From Ferriphaselus sp. R-1 (GTDB lineage: Bacteria; Pseudomonadota; Gammaproteobacteria; Burkholderiales; Gallionellaceae), in contig NZ_JQKP01000001.1 of assembly GCF_000746095.1 (NCBI RefSeq), positions 1 through 64,000 of the forward strand: 64,000 nt of DNA, read 5' to 3'. A program made the translations under genes and the position numbers. The notes beneath the pieces were generated by a model. The model did not search any database. It was given only the letters and a program-made list of their open reading frames with translations, and was not told the DNA's origin. Every line of letters starts with the position of its first letter. The stretch's first letter is position 1. This document shows positions 19,995-29,885 of the stretch, piece after piece.

Positions 19995-21692
19995 TCAGCG
20001 CGGCTGCGCCCGGTACAGGAACGGCCCCAGCACCAGTGCATCCAGCCCGGCTGCCTCGAAAGCGCGTATCGCCTCGGCGGCGGTGCGCACGATGGGCTCC
20101 TCGTGCATGTTGAAGCTGGTGTTGATCACGCTGGGCACACCGGTGATGGTGCAGTATTCGCTCAGGATGTCGTAGTAGCCGGGGTTGTCCTCGCGCCTCA
20201 GCACTTGCGGGCGCGCCGTGCCGTCGATGTGCACTGCGGCCGGGATGTTTTGCTTGGCGATGTCGGACGCATCGTAGGTGATGGTCATGAAGCGCGCCGC
20301 GATCTGGTCTTCCGCCCAGTCCGGGAAATACTCATGGGCGCGTTCCTGCAAGATGACCGGCGCGAACGGCATGAATTCGGTGCGGGCGAACTTCTTGTTC
20401 AGCCACTGGTTGATGCTGGGGTCGTGGCAGGGAGCCATCACGGTGCGATTGCCCAGCGCGCGCGGGCCGTATTCCATGCCGCCATCGGCACGCGCCACCA
20501 CCTTGCCGTCGGCCAGCAGACGACCGACGGTCTGTGCCAGATTCTCCGGCTCTTCGAAACTTACGCCCGCCGCTTGCAAGGCTTGCAGCGCATTCTCGCG
20601 ATCGATCCGGGTGCCCAGATAGACGCCGCCCAGTGTCGGGCGCAGGCCGCCTAGTGCCAGCGCATAGACTTCCAGTGCCGCCCCGGTCGCCAGGCCGCCA
20701 TCGCCCATATTGGGATGGACGTAGATGTTGTCGACACCGGGCAGCGCGAGGATGCGCTGGTTCAACTTGACGTTGGAGAACACCCCACCCGCCAGCACCA
20801 GCTTGCTCACGTTCAGCTTGCCGACCTGCTCCTGCACCCAGGCGCAGATCATCTGCTCGGTGTAGGCCTGAAGTCCGGCGGCGATGTCCTCGCGCGACAG
20901 GTCACCGCAGAGCTCCTTGACCACTTCGGTCCCCATCGGCGAGACCGGACGCAATGGCACCCGGGTCAGCCGAGCATCGAACAGGGTGTTCCAGTCCTTG
21001 GGGTTGGTGTGCGCCATCAAGCGCGACAGGAAGGGCTCGGGGTTGCCGAAGGCGGCCAAGCCCAGCACCTTGCCTTCGTGCCGACCGGCGATGAAGCCCA
21101 GATGGTGGGTGATGGCGGAATACAACAGGCCGATGCTGTTCAGGTAGGACAGGTGCAGGACCTCTTGCATTTTGCCATGTGCGCCTACCCAGACCGAGCC
21201 CCACGAGAAATCGCCCGCACCATCCAGCGTGATGACACCGACGCGCTCATCACCAAACGGGCTGCAATAGTAGGCTGAAGCAGCATGGGCGCGATGGTGG
21301 CCGATGGCTTGCATCGGCTTGTCGGCCAGTGCACCTTCGGGTTTGCGGCGCGGGCGCAGGGCGCGCGTATAGCGCTCGAACACGTGCTTCCAGTAGAACT
21401 TCTTCAGTTCGGGCTCTTGCTTGCCGAGCAGCGCCACGCGCTTGAACAGCTGATCGAGGATGGGTTTCTGATCCCAGCGCGAAAGGTTCGCCATCGCCAC
21501 CACATCGACATCCTGCGCACGGATACCGGCGATGGACAGCACTTCGGCGATCGCTCCGGTGGGATAGGCGTTGTCGCACTTGATGCGCGAGATGCGCTCT
21601 TCCTCGACCGAGGCGACGACCTTGCCGTCGATCACCACTGCGGCGGCAGAGTTGTGGTCACGCCGATTGCCATTGATGCCAAGAACGATCAT
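19995..21692 (-). CDS. Carbamoyltransferase (NodU/CmcH/TobZ family)
   Basis: 565-aa enzyme that transfers a carbamoyl group from carbamoyl phosphate, via carbamoyl-AMP, to a sugar or secondary-metabolite hydroxyl. The N-terminal Kae1-like domain starts MIVLGINGNRRDHNSAAAVV and has the metal site GHHRAHAASAYY; the region ending GDGGLATGAAL is also typical. The C-terminal YrdC-like domain (about residue 365 onward) has EYGPRALGNRTVMAP. It is the first gene of the module with MBOAT and SGNH genes. An 87-base gap separates it from MBOAT. It follows rarA after 30 bases, so it probably uses an upstream promoter. The acceptor is unknown. Confidence 0.9.
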   Translation of the reverse strand: MIVLGINGNRRDHNSAAAVVIDGKVVASVEEERISRIKCDNAYPTGAIAEVLSIAGIRAQDVDVVAMANLSRWDQKPILDQLFKRVALLGKQEPELKKFYWKHVFERYTRALRPRRKPEGALADKPMQAIGHHRAHAASAYYCSPFGDERVGVITLDGAGDFSWGSVWVGAHGKMQEVLHLSYLNSIGLLYSAITHHLGFIAGRHEGKVLGLAAFGNPEPFLSRLMAHTNPKDWNTLFDARLTRVPLRPVSPMGTEVVKELCGDLSREDIAAGLQAYTEQMICAWVQEQVGKLNVSKLVLAGGVFSNVKLNQRILALPGVDNIYVHPNMGDGGLATGAALEVYALALGGLRPTLGGVYLGTRIDRENALQALQAAGVSFEEPENLAQTVGRLLADGKVVARADGGMEYGPRALGNRTVMAPCHDPSINQWLNKKFARTEFMPFAPVILQERAHEYFPDWAEDQIAARFMTITYDASDIAKQNIPAAVHIDGTARPQVLRREDNPGYYDILSEYCTITGVPSVINTSFNMHEEPIVRTAAEAIRAFEAAGLDALVLGPFLYRAQPR

Positions 21693-21722
21693 TTAGAACC
21701 TCAGAAAATATCGAATCACGAG

Positions 21723-23039
21723 CTATTTCGCCTGCTCGTCCAGCGCGCGCAGATGCGCCAATTTCTCGGCGATCTTGCCTTCCAGTCCGCGCCCGGTGGG
21801 CTGGTAGAAGCTCACCTCCGGCATGCCGTCGGGGAAATAGTGCTCGCCTGCTGCGTAACCTTCCGCCTCGTTATGCGCGTAGCGGTAATCCTTGCCGTAA
21901 TCGAGCTGTTTCATCAGCTTGGTCGGCGCATTACGCAGGTGCAGCGGCACTTCGCGCGAGCTATCCTGTTTGACGAAAGCGCGGGCGGCATTATACGCGA
22001 CATAGCCCGCGTTCGACTTGGCGGCAACGGCGAGGTAGAGCACCGCCTGCGCCAGCGCCAGTTCCCCTTCCGGCGAGCCGAGGCGCTCGTAGGTGGTAGC
22101 GGCATCGTTGCACAGCTGCATGGCGCGCGGGTCGGCCAGGCCGATGTCTTCCCAGGCCATGCGCACGATGCGGCGAGCCAGGTAGCGCGGGTCGGCACCG
22201 CCGTCCAGCATGCGGGTGAACCAGTACAGCGCCGCATCCGGATTGGAGCCGCGCACCGATTTGTGCAGCGCGGAGATCTGGTCGTAGAAAGCCTCTCCAC
22301 CCTTATCGAAGCGGCGCATCTTCTGCGCCAGCGTGGCATCGAGGAATTTGGTGTCGACCTTGTCCAGCTTCGCGGCGTTGGCAGCGGTCTGCAACTGTTC
22401 CAGCACATTGAGCAGGCGGCGCGCATCGCCGTCGGCATAGCCGATCACGCGCTCTTTCGCCGCCGCGTCGAACTCCAGCCCCCGCAAATCGACCTGCAGC
22501 GCGCGCTCGAACAATTGCCCCATCTCGTCCTCGGACAAAGATTGCAGCACATACACCTGCGCCCGCGACAACAGCGCGTTGTTCAGTTCAAAAGAAGGGT
22601 TCTCGGTGGTCGCGCCGATAAAGGTGACCAGCCCCTGCTCGACGAAAGGCAGAAAGGCATCCTGCTGCGACTTGTTGAAACGGTGCACTTCATCGACGAA
22701 TAGGATGGTGTGGCGGCCGCTCTGCTGCAAGGTCTGCTCGGCCTGCGCGATGGCATCGCGGATGTCCTTCACGCCGGACAGCACCGCCGACAGCGGCACG
22801 AACTCGGCATCGAACGCCGACGCCATCAGCCGCGCCAGCGTGGTCTTGCCCACGCCCGGCGGGCCCCACAGGATCATCGAATGCAGCTTGCCGGACTGGA
22901 ACGCCAGCCGCAGCGGCTTGCCCTCGCCCAGCAGATGCGACTGGCCGATGACTTCGTCGATATGCTGCGGACGCAGCCGTTCGGCCAGCGGCGCGGCGGG
23001 AGTATGGGAGTGGAACAGGGAGTCTTGGGCTGCCATCAT
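21723..23039 (-). CDS. rarA: Replication-associated recombination protein A (RarA/MgsA)
   Basis: 438-aa AAA+ ATPase related to clamp loaders and RuvB, which acts at stalled replication forks. Walker A is GPPGVGKTT, Walker B ILFVDEVHR, sensor 1 FIGATTENPSFELN, and the C-terminal tetramerisation region is intact (YWFTRMLDGGADPRYLARR). The start is ambiguous between adjacent ATG codons at 23039 and 23036 and a TTG at 23048, with no strong ribosome site. In E. coli and many relatives rarA sits directly before serS; here three envelope genes lie between them. Confidence 0.93.
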   Translation of the reverse strand: MMAAQDSLFHSHTPAAPLAERLRPQHIDEVIGQSHLLGEGKPLRLAFQSGKLHSMILWGPPGVGKTTLARLMASAFDAEFVPLSAVLSGVKDIRDAIAQAEQTLQQSGRHTILFVDEVHRFNKSQQDAFLPFVEQGLVTFIGATTENPSFELNNALLSRAQVYVLQSLSEDEMGQLFERALQVDLRGLEFDAAAKERVIGYADGDARRLLNVLEQLQTAANAAKLDKVDTKFLDATLAQKMRRFDKGGEAFYDQISALHKSVRGSNPDAALYWFTRMLDGGADPRYLARRIVRMAWEDIGLADPRAMQLCNDAATTYERLGSPEGELALAQAVLYLAVAAKSNAGYVAYNAARAFVKQDSSREVPLHLRNAPTKLMKQLDYGKDYRYAHNEAEGYAAGEHYFPDGMPEVSFYQPTGRGLEGKIAEKLAHLRALDEQAK

Positions 23040-23090
23040 GGTGCGCAATGATAATCCGAATCGGCGTGTGCGCCGGAAAAAACCGGGCGG

Positions 23091-23816
23091 CTAGATGCCA
23101 CGCAGGACTTCGCAACCGTCGGCAGCACAGCGCAACGCATAACCGTGTTCGTCCCAATCACCTAGCACCCAGCGCTCGCAGGTATGGTCATCGAGATGCA
23201 GCACATGGCGGTTGGGGCGGTGGGTGTGGCCGTGGATCAGGCGCGGGTAGGCATGTGCGCGCAACAACGCGGCGACGGCATCGACATTCACATCCATGAT
23301 AGCCGCACTTTTGACCTGTTTCTCGTTGTGGCTGCGCTCGCGCAGTTGCTCGATGTAGGCCTTGCGCTCAGCAAGCGGCTGCGTCAGGAACTGCTGCTGC
23401 CAGGCTGGACTGCGGACTAGCTTACGGAACTGTTGGTACTCGGTATCGTCGGTGCACAGCGCATCACCGTGGCTGAGCAGCGTCGGCTTGCCATAGAGGT
23501 CGACCAGCACCGGATCGGCCAGCAGCGTGGCTCCGCAAGCGGATGCCAGCGCCTGGCCCATCAGCAGGTCGCGGTTGCCGTGCAGCAGATGGAGGCAAAC
23601 GCCGCTAGCCGACAGCTCATGCAAGCTGTGGGTAATCTGACGATGGAACGGATCATCGAGATCGTCGTCGCCCGCCCAGTATTCGAACAGGTCGCCGAGG
23701 ATGTATAGCGCCTCGGCGCGGGGAGCGTACTCGGACAGAAAACGCTCGAACGCAGCCGTGATCTGCGGCTGGCTCCGACATAGATGCAGGTCGGAAATGA
23801 GCAGGGTGTGAGTCAT
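23091..23816 (-). CDS. lpxH: UDP-2,3-diacylglucosamine diphosphatase
   Basis: 241-aa calcineurin-like metallophosphoesterase of lipid A synthesis. It cleaves UDP-2,3-diacylglucosamine to lipid X and UMP at the inner face of the membrane. The metal-binding motifs follow in order: SDLHL, ILGDLFEYW, LHGNRD, LLSHGD and IHGHTHRP. The ATG at 23816 is preferred to a TTG 15 bases upstream, although its ribosome site is weak. It lies between the cyclophilin gene and rarA on the same strand, separated from the former by a palindromic repeat. Confidence 0.94.
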   Translation of the reverse strand: MTHTLLISDLHLCRSQPQITAAFERFLSEYAPRAEALYILGDLFEYWAGDDDLDDPFHRQITHSLHELSASGVCLHLLHGNRDLLMGQALASACGATLLADPVLVDLYGKPTLLSHGDALCTDDTEYQQFRKLVRSPAWQQQFLTQPLAERKAYIEQLRERSHNEKQVKSAAIMDVNVDAVAALLRAHAYPRLIHGHTHRPNRHVLHLDDHTCERWVLGDWDEHGYALRCAADGCEVLRGI

Positions 23817-23839
23817 CGGGGCGGTGACCAATGGGCAGT

Positions 23840-23881
23840 CCGGAGTGAGCTCCGGCCTTTCCCTCTCCCGCCGGGAGAGGG
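23840..23881. repeat. REP-like double palindrome between ppi and lpxH
   Basis: CCGGAG-tgag-CTCCGG at 23840-23855 is followed by the perfect palindrome CCCTCTCCCG-c-CGGGAGAGGG at 23861-23881. The second motif recurs in varied form inside trpC, so it looks like a dispersed repeat. It could also stabilise or end the cyclophilin message. Confidence 0.6.
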
Positions 23882-23891
23882 AAGCAGGTGC

Positions 23892-24476
23892 TTATTGCAC
23901 CACTTCAGCCTTGGTGATGATGACATCTTCCTTGGGCACATCCTGATGGAAACCGCTGTTACCGGTCTTCACCTTACGGATGGCATCGACCACGTCCGTG
24001 CCGTCCACCACCTTGCCGAACACGCAATAGCCCCAGCCCTGGCTGTTGGGGGCGGAGTGGTTGAGGAAGCTGTTGTTCTTGATGTTGATGAAGAACTGGG
24101 CGGTCGCCGAGTGCGGGTCGGAGGTGCGCGCCATGGCGATCGTGTACAGCTCGTTCTTCAAGCCGTTGTCGGCTTCGTTCTTGATCGGCGCATTGGTCGA
24201 TTTCTGCTTCATGCCCGGCTCGAAACCGCCGCCCTGGATCATGAAACCATCGATCACGCGATGGAACACGGTGTTGCTGTAAAAGCCGCTGTTGACGTAG
24301 TCCAGGAAGTTCTTGACGGTGACCGGGGCTTTCTCGGCATCCAGTTCCAGAGTGATGATGCCGAAGTTGGTGTGCAGCTTGACCATGGGGTGTTTTCCTT
24401 GAGTTGACGTGTGAAGTGGGGCTGCGAACGCAGAGAGCGACAGCAGCAGGGATAGAAAGGCAAAGAATCTCTTCAT
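23892..24476 (-). CDS. Cyclophilin-type peptidyl-prolyl cis-trans isomerase
   Basis: 194 aa with an N-terminal signal peptide (residues 1-18, [11 protein letters not shown]), so the long form would act in the periplasm (PpiA-like). The cyclophilin domain begins at residue 31 (MVKLHTNFG) and has [15 protein letters not shown] and [10 protein letters not shown]; the usual tryptophan region reads [11 protein letters not shown]. An internal ATG at 24386 has its own ribosome site (AAGGAAA) and would make a cytoplasmic PpiB-like protein of 164 residues. Two products from one gene are possible. Without data the long form is given. Confidence 0.9.
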   Translation of the reverse strand: MKRFFAFLSLLLSLSAFAAPLHTSTQGKHPMVKLHTNFGIITLELDAEKAPVTVKNFLDYVNSGFYSNTVFHRVIDGFMIQGGGFEPGMKQKSTNAPIKNEADNGLKNELYTIAMARTSDPHSATAQFFINIKNNSFLNHSAPNSQGWGYCVFGKVVDGTDVVDAIRKVKTGNSGFHQDVPKEDVIITKAEVVQ

Positions 24477-24511
24477 GTGAAGTACCGGGGACGTGCGTTG
24501 GAGCTGAGCGG

Positions 24512-25678
24512 TCAGGCCGCGCCTTCGTACAGGATCTGCCAGCGCTCACCTTGCTTGATCCAATACTGGCGCTTTTTCATCTTGTTGTTCAGATTGTTGC
24601 TGGAGTAGTCCTGCTCGAAGTTGACCACGGCCATGTTGGTGGTGCCAGGGTAGGGGAACACGCTGAGATTGTTCACCTCGACCTTGATCCAGGCTTTGCC
24701 TGCATTGACCTTGCCTTTGTGGCTGGCCCAGGCGGCGTAGTCCATGTCTTCACTGTAGAAGTTACGGGCATAGTGTTTCAGGTAGGCCTCGGTATCGCGG
24801 CTGGACCAGTCGGTGCGCCAATGCTCGATCTCCTTCAGCAGTGCGTCACGCTCTGCCTTGTCCTTGTCATCCGACCATTCCATCTGGTTGGTGATGACCA
24901 CGGGTGTCTTGCCGATCTGCAACATCTTGGACAGCCGGTTCAGGTCATCGTTGGCCAGCACCACGCAGCCGCTGCTGGCGAGCGGGGGGCGGCTGTAAGT
25001 GTCGCTCGGCGTGCCGTGGATCCAGATGCCATGGCCGCTGCGGCCATGCTTGATGTCCCATTCATTCGGGTAGCTCAGCGGGAAAGCTCCCACGCCATAG
25101 AAGTCGGTCAGGCTGCTGGCGGGCAAGCTGTCCTTGACGTAATACACGCCGATAGGCGTGCGCTTGTCGCCCTCGTTGGTCTTGTCCGCACCGGATTTGC
25201 CTATGCTGATGTAATAGTCCGTCACGTAACGCGGTTCGTTATCCACGTTCTCGAACACGTACAAGGTGGAGCGGCTGGCATCGACGACCAGAGCGTGCTT
25301 CTGTTCCGGATCCAGTTTCCAAAGGTGTTTGGGGATAGAGGAGACCGGGGTCTGGTCCTGATAGCGTTGTAACCGGGCTTGAGCTTCTGATCGCAGGTCC
25401 TCGATCTTGTCATGGGGCGCACCGGAAGCATTGCCGAAGCCGGTGAGCGGCTTGGCTCTGGCCATCAGCAGATCGGCCTTTACCAGCTGAGCCAGACGGA
25501 AGTTAGGATTGGCCTTGACCAAGGCATCGGCTTCACGTAGGGCCGCATCCATGTGGCCCTCCTTCAATGCCAGCAGGGCATGGGCGAGTTGGGCTTCCAA
25601 AGAGCGGGACTCGGCCATCGCCATCGCGGGGATGGCGAGTAGCGCGGCCAGAAGTGAGAGCCGGAGACGCTTGGTCAT
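24512..25678 (-). CDS. L,D-transpeptidase (YkuD) with C-terminal NTF2-like domain
   Basis: 388-aa exported protein. A signal peptide (residues 1-22) is followed by a TPR-like helical region (to about 110) and the YkuD catalytic domain, with HGIWIHGTP and the nucleophile motif SSGCVVL. Such enzymes form 3-3 crosslinks in peptidoglycan or attach lipoproteins. The last ~110 residues form an NTF2/SnoaL-like domain ([20 protein letters not shown] to the end), which also occurs at the C-terminus of the next gene. It starts 5 bases after that gene's... neighbour on the same strand: the TPR gene lies upstream and ends 5 bases before this gene begins, so they form one operon. Confidence 0.88.
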   Translation of the reverse strand: MTKRLRLSLLAALLAIPAMAMAESRSLEAQLAHALLALKEGHMDAALREADALVKANPNFRLAQLVKADLLMARAKPLTGFGNASGAPHDKIEDLRSEAQARLQRYQDQTPVSSIPKHLWKLDPEQKHALVVDASRSTLYVFENVDNEPRYVTDYYISIGKSGADKTNEGDKRTPIGVYYVKDSLPASSLTDFYGVGAFPLSYPNEWDIKHGRSGHGIWIHGTPSDTYSRPPLASSGCVVLANDDLNRLSKMLQIGKTPVVITNQMEWSDDKDKAERDALLKEIEHWRTDWSSRDTEAYLKHYARNFYSEDMDYAAWASHKGKVNAGKAWIKVEVNNLSVFPYPGTTNMAVVNFEQDYSSNNLNNKMKKRQYWIKQGERWQILYEGAA

Positions 25679-25683
25679 GCCGA

Positions 25684-26631
25684 TTACTTGGCTTGCTCTT
25701 CCTGGATCTGCCAGCTATTGCCTGATTTGACCAGCAGCAAGGTCTTGGTGCCGGTCGAGTTCAGCTTGCTGGATTGATAGATCTGTTTGAACGTGACGCT
25801 GGCATGGGTGTCATCGATCTTGCTGACCTTGGCATTCTCGATGGAGACCTGAATGAATTTGGGCGCAGAGATGCGTTCTTCACGGGTTTTTTCCCAGGCC
25901 GCACGATCCTCGCCGCCCGGAGTCTTGAAATCCGGGGCGTAGAAGGACAGGTAGCGCTTCACGTCCTGTGTCGACCACGCAGCAGACCAGTCGTTGGTCA
26001 TCTTCAGGATGGCAGCATCGCCAGCGTCAGCCGGTGCAGTCCGGGTCTCGGCGGCAGGTGCGATGGGTGCAGCGGGGGTTGCTGCAGCACTGGCCGTCTT
26101 GGCAGGCTTGGCTGCCTTGGTGCCAAACAGCTCGCGTATCAGCTCCAGCTTGGTTTGGGTCTTGGCGTTGCTGCGATCCAACTGGAGTGCGCGGTCATAC
26201 GCCTGGCTGGCCATCTTGGCGTAGATGTCGCCGAGGTTCTCGTGGGCCGTAGCGTAGCTCGGGTGGGTGCGGATGGCGACTTCCAGTGCCACCTTGGCTT
26301 TTTCATACTGTCCCAGGCCGGCATACAGTACCGCCAGATTGTTGTATGGCTCGGGCAACTCGGGGTAGTCGTTGGTCAGAGCGGTGAAGACGGCGATCGC
26401 ATCGTTGGGCTTGTTCTCTTCGACCAAAATCAGCCCCTTCAGGAAACGAGCCTGCGCATCCTTGGGTTTGTTCGCCAGAATGGAGTTCACCTTTTCCAGC
26501 GCCTTGGCATGTTGCCCCTGCTTGAACAGGGAGTTCGCATCCTGGAAGTCATCAGCGCCAGCAGTCAGGCTGAAGCAAAGCAAGAGTGCACAGAACACGC
26601 TGCGCTGGCCAATTGAACAGGACTTCTTCAT
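25684..26631 (-). CDS. TPR protein with C-terminal NTF2-like domain
   Basis: 315-aa secreted protein. A signal peptide ends near TAGADD, then come about four tetratricopeptide repeats (ANSLFKQGQHAKALEKVNSI to YDRALQLDRSNAKTQ), an Ala/Pro linker, and an NTF2-like domain (MTNDWSAAWSTQDVKRYLSF to the end). The end domain is a paralogue of that in the adjacent L,D-transpeptidase. The start at 26631 begins the signal peptide. The pair probably works in cell-envelope maintenance, with the TPR region as a scaffold. Function is inferred from context only. Confidence 0.8.
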   Translation of the reverse strand: MKKSCSIGQRSVFCALLLCFSLTAGADDFQDANSLFKQGQHAKALEKVNSILANKPKDAQARFLKGLILVEENKPNDAIAVFTALTNDYPELPEPYNNLAVLYAGLGQYEKAKVALEVAIRTHPSYATAHENLGDIYAKMASQAYDRALQLDRSNAKTQTKLELIRELFGTKAAKPAKTASAAATPAAPIAPAAETRTAPADAGDAAILKMTNDWSAAWSTQDVKRYLSFYAPDFKTPGGEDRAAWEKTREERISAPKFIQVSIENAKVSKIDDTHASVTFKQIYQSSKLNSTGTKTLLLVKSGNSWQIQEEQAK

Positions 26632-26780
26632 GTCGTAGTCTTCCAAAATTGTTGGTTGAAATCACGGAAATAGCGTTGCTTGATAAGAATTATTCCTACT
26701 TGCCCCGACGCGCCCCGAACTATAAATATTTTTCGCCGAATTTACCATCTTTTTGAGTGGGATAAAGGGCTATTCCCGGA

Positions 26781-28535
26781 CTAGTGGCGCTTGCGCGGTG
26801 GCATCAGGTCGGTGATGGTGCCTTCGGCCATTTCGGCGGCGAAGTTGAGCGTCTCCGACAGCGTGGGGTGCGGGTGGATGGTCAGGCCGATGTCTTCCAT
26901 ATCGGCCCCCATTTCCAACGCCAGCACGGCTTCGGCAATCAGCTCGCCCGCATTGGTGCCGACGATGGACGCGCCGAGAATGCGGCGGGTCTTGGGGTCG
27001 AGCAGCACTTTGGTCGAACCTTCGTCGCGACCGATGGACAAGGCGCGACCGGAAGCTGCCCAGGGAAACACGCCTTTTTCGTATTCGATGCCCTGCGCCT
27101 TGGCCTGGGTCTCGGTCAGTCCCATCCACGCCACTTCCGGATCGGTGTAGGCGACGGATGGGATGGTCAGCGGCTCGAAGAACGCCTTGTGTCCGGCGAT
27201 GTTCTCCGCCGCCACCTTGCCCTCGTGCACTGCCTTGTGCGCCAGCATCGGGTCGCCGACGATGTCGCCGATGGCGTAGATGTGTGGCACGTTGGTGCGC
27301 TGCTGCTTGTCCACTGGGATGAAGCCGCGCTCGTTCACCGCCAGGCCTGCCGCCTCGGCGTTGATGGCGCGACCATTCGGGCGACGGCCCACAGCCATCA
27401 GCACGCGGTCGTACAACTGCGGCTCAGCAGGTGCCTGCTCGCCCTCGAACGTCACGCGCAGACCTTCCGGCAGCGCCTCGATCTGGGTCACCTTGGTCTT
27501 CAGCATGATGGACTCATAGCGCTTCTCGATGCGCTTGTGCAGCGGCTTGACGATGTCCTTGTCCGCGCCCGGCATCAGTTGATCCATCAGCTCGACCACG
27601 GAGATCTGCGCTCCCAGCGCGTCGTACACCGTCGCCATTTCCAGTCCGATGATGCCGCCGCCGATCACCAGCATGCGCTTGGGCACATCCTTCAGCGCCA
27701 GCGCGCCAGTGGAATCGATGATGCGCTCGTCTTCATAGGGGAAGCCGGGGATGCGTGCCACGCTGGAACCCGCCGCGACGATGCAATTGTCGAACGAGAC
27801 GGTCTTCACGCCCTCGGCGGTTTGTACCTCCAGCATGTGCGACGCAACGAACTTCGCCACCCCATGCACGGTCTGCACCTTGCGCTGTTTGGCCAATCCC
27901 GCGAGGCCGCCGGTCAGCTTGCTGATGACGCTTTCCTTCCAGCCACGAATCTTGTCGATGTCGAAGGAGGGCTTGCCGAAGGTCACGCCGTGGTGGCTCA
28001 CTTCTTCGGCTTCGGTAATGACTTTGGCGACATGCAACAGCGCCTTGGACGGGATACAACCCACGTTCAGACACACGCCGCCCAGCGTGGCGTGCTTTTC
28101 GATCAGCACCACCTGCTTGCCGAGGTCCGCCGCACGGAACGCCGCCGTGTAACCGCCGGGGCCTGCGCCCAGCACTACGACTTCGGCGTGGATGTCGCCT
28201 TTCGTCGAGTGCTGAGTGCTGGGTGCTGAGTGTTGAGTGGGGGCGGCGGAAGACTCGGGGGCAGTGGTTTTTGGCTCGGCACTCGGCACTCGTTGTTCGG
28301 TACTTTCCAGCAATACGATCACCGAGCCTTCGCCCACCTTGTCGCCCACTTTGACCTTCAGCTCCTTCACTACGCCTGCCGTCGGTGTCGGCACGTCCAT
28401 GGTGGCCTTATCCGTTTCCAGCGTGATCAGCGTCTGCTCAGCCTCCACGCTGTCGCCCGCCTTTACGGCGATTTCGATGATGGCGACATCCTTGAAACCG
28501 CCGATGTCGGGTACTTTGATCTCAATGGTGCTCAT
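26781..28535 (-). CDS. lpdA: Dihydrolipoyl dehydrogenase with N-terminal lipoyl domain (E3)
   Basis: 584-aa E3 subunit of 2-oxoacid dehydrogenase complexes, which reoxidises dihydrolipoyl groups with NAD+. Residues 1-80 are a lipoyl domain with the modified lysine in [10 protein letters not shown]. Residues 80-120 form a Ser/Thr/Ala/Gln-rich linker with short repeats ([12 protein letters not shown]). The FAD/NAD domains follow, with the redox-active disulfide in [13 protein letters not shown] and a C-terminal active-site histidine region ([10 protein letters not shown]). Lipoyl-E3 fusions are common in betaproteobacterial pyruvate dehydrogenase. The E1 and E2 genes are not beside it; it lies 9 bases downstream of proA. 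Confidence 0.95.
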   Translation of the reverse strand: MSTIEIKVPDIGGFKDVAIIEIAVKAGDSVEAEQTLITLETDKATMDVPTPTAGVVKELKVKVGDKVGEGSVIVLLESTEQRVPSAEPKTTAPESSAAPTQHSAPSTQHSTKGDIHAEVVVLGAGPGGYTAAFRAADLGKQVVLIEKHATLGGVCLNVGCIPSKALLHVAKVITEAEEVSHHGVTFGKPSFDIDKIRGWKESVISKLTGGLAGLAKQRKVQTVHGVAKFVASHMLEVQTAEGVKTVSFDNCIVAAGSSVARIPGFPYEDERIIDSTGALALKDVPKRMLVIGGGIIGLEMATVYDALGAQISVVELMDQLMPGADKDIVKPLHKRIEKRYESIMLKTKVTQIEALPEGLRVTFEGEQAPAEPQLYDRVLMAVGRRPNGRAINAEAAGLAVNERGFIPVDKQQRTNVPHIYAIGDIVGDPMLAHKAVHEGKVAAENIAGHKAFFEPLTIPSVAYTDPEVAWMGLTETQAKAQGIEYEKGVFPWAASGRALSIGRDEGSTKVLLDPKTRRILGASIVGTNAGELIAEAVLALEMGADMEDIGLTIHPHPTLSETLNFAAEMAEGTITDLMPPRKRH

Positions 28536-28544
28536 GTTCTTTCC

Positions 28545-29804
28545 TTATTTTCTGATCTGCCCGTTGCCGAGCACGATGTATTTCTGCGAAGTCAGTCCTT
28601 CCAGTCCGACCGGCCCGCGCGCGTGGATCTTGTCGGTGGAGATGCCGATCTCTGCGCCCAAACCGTACTCGAAACCGTCGGCGAAGCGCGTCGAAGCGTT
28701 CACCATCACGCTGGACGAATCCACCTCGCGCAGGAAGCGCATCGCCTTGGTGTAGTTCTCGGTGACGATGCTGTCGGTATGTTGCGAGCTGTAGCTGTTG
28801 ATGTGGTCGATGGCCGCATCCAGATCGGCCACCACGCGCACGGACAAGATCGGCGCGAGGTATTCGGTACGCCAGTCTTCTTCGGTGGCGGCCTTCATCT
28901 GCGGCACGAGGGCCTGCGCGGTAGCGTCGCCACGCAGTTCCACGCCCTTGGCGAGGTAGATCTTGCACAGCGGCGGCAGCACCTGGGCGGCGACGGCGGC
29001 ATTCACCAGCAGCGTCTCCATCGCGTTGCACACGCCGTAGCGATGGGTCTTGGCGTTGTCGGCGATGACGATCGCCTTGGCGAGGTCGGCCTGGTCGTCG
29101 ATGTAGACGTGGCAAATGCCGTCCAGATGTTTGATGACCGGCACTTTGGCATCGCTGGAGATGCGCGCGATCAGTCCCTTGCCCCCGCGCGGCACGATCA
29201 CGTCCACGAACTCCTTCATGGTGATGAGCTCGCCCACGGCGGCGCGGTCAGTGGTGGCGACCACTTGTACGGCAGTTTCCGGCAGACCGGCGGCACGCAG
29301 GCCCGCCTGCACGCATTCGGCGATGGCGCGGTTGGAGTGGATGGCCTCTGAGCCGCCGCGCAGGATGGCGGCGTTGCCGGATTTCAGGCACAGCCCGGCA
29401 GCATCCGCTGTCACGTTGGGCCGCGATTCATAAATGATGCCGATCACGCCCAGCGGCACGCGCATCTTGCCGACCTGGATGCCGGAGGGGCGATAGCTCA
29501 TGTCCGAGACCTCGCCCACCGGATCGGCCAGGGCGGCGATCTGGCGCAAGCCTTCGGCCATGCCGTCGATGACCTTGTCGCTCAGGGTCAGGCGGTCGAT
29601 GGCGGCGGCATCCAGGCCGTTGGCGCGTGCGGCGGTGACATCCTTGGCATTGGCTTCCTGCAAGGCGGCGCGACTGTCCAGTATGGCCTGGGCCATGGCT
29701 TCCAGCGCGCGGTTCTTGGCGGCGGTGTCGGCCTGCGCAGTCAGGCGCGAAGCGGCGCGTGCGTTGCGTCCGACCTGCTGCATGTAGCTTGTTACGTCAT
29801 CCAT
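28545..29804 (-). CDS. proA: Gamma-glutamyl phosphate reductase
   Basis: 419-aa enzyme of proline synthesis, reducing glutamyl-5-phosphate to glutamate semialdehyde with NADPH. It belongs to the aldehyde-dehydrogenase fold. Visible motifs are [34 protein letters not shown], and the catalytic cysteine in [11 protein letters not shown]. The start at 29804 is the family start; upstream in-frame codons give no family sequence. It shares a divergent promoter region with trpC and is followed after 9 bases by lpdA. Confidence 0.95.
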   Translation of the reverse strand: MDDVTSYMQQVGRNARAASRLTAQADTAAKNRALEAMAQAILDSRAALQEANAKDVTAARANGLDAAAIDRLTLSDKVIDGMAEGLRQIAALADPVGEVSDMSYRPSGIQVGKMRVPLGVIGIIYESRPNVTADAAGLCLKSGNAAILRGGSEAIHSNRAIAECVQAGLRAAGLPETAVQVVATTDRAAVGELITMKEFVDVIVPRGGKGLIARISSDAKVPVIKHLDGICHVYIDDQADLAKAIVIADNAKTHRYGVCNAMETLLVNAAVAAQVLPPLCKIYLAKGVELRGDATAQALVPQMKAATEEDWRTEYLAPILSVRVVADLDAAIDHINSYSSQHTDSIVTENYTKAMRFLREVDSSSVMVNASTRFADGFEYGLGAEIGISTDKIHARGPVGLEGLTSQKYIVLGNGQIRK

Positions 29805-29826
29805 GATGATTGAGCGGATTTGTAGA

Positions 29827-29865
29827 GCGCGCATTTTACCGCAAGCGGGGTGTTAAAATGCGCGC
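29827..29865. promoter_or_regulatory. Palindromic divergent promoter of proA and trpC
   Basis: GCGCGCATTTTA at 29827-29838 and TAAAATGCGCGC at 29854-29865 form a perfect 12-bp inverted repeat. Each arm contains a -10-like TAAAAT followed by GCGCGC, one reading into proA and one into trpC. The two promoters are thus back to back and could exclude each other or share a regulator. Confidence 0.6.
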
Positions 29866-29885
29866 CTTGTTAAAGTGAGGCCCGC

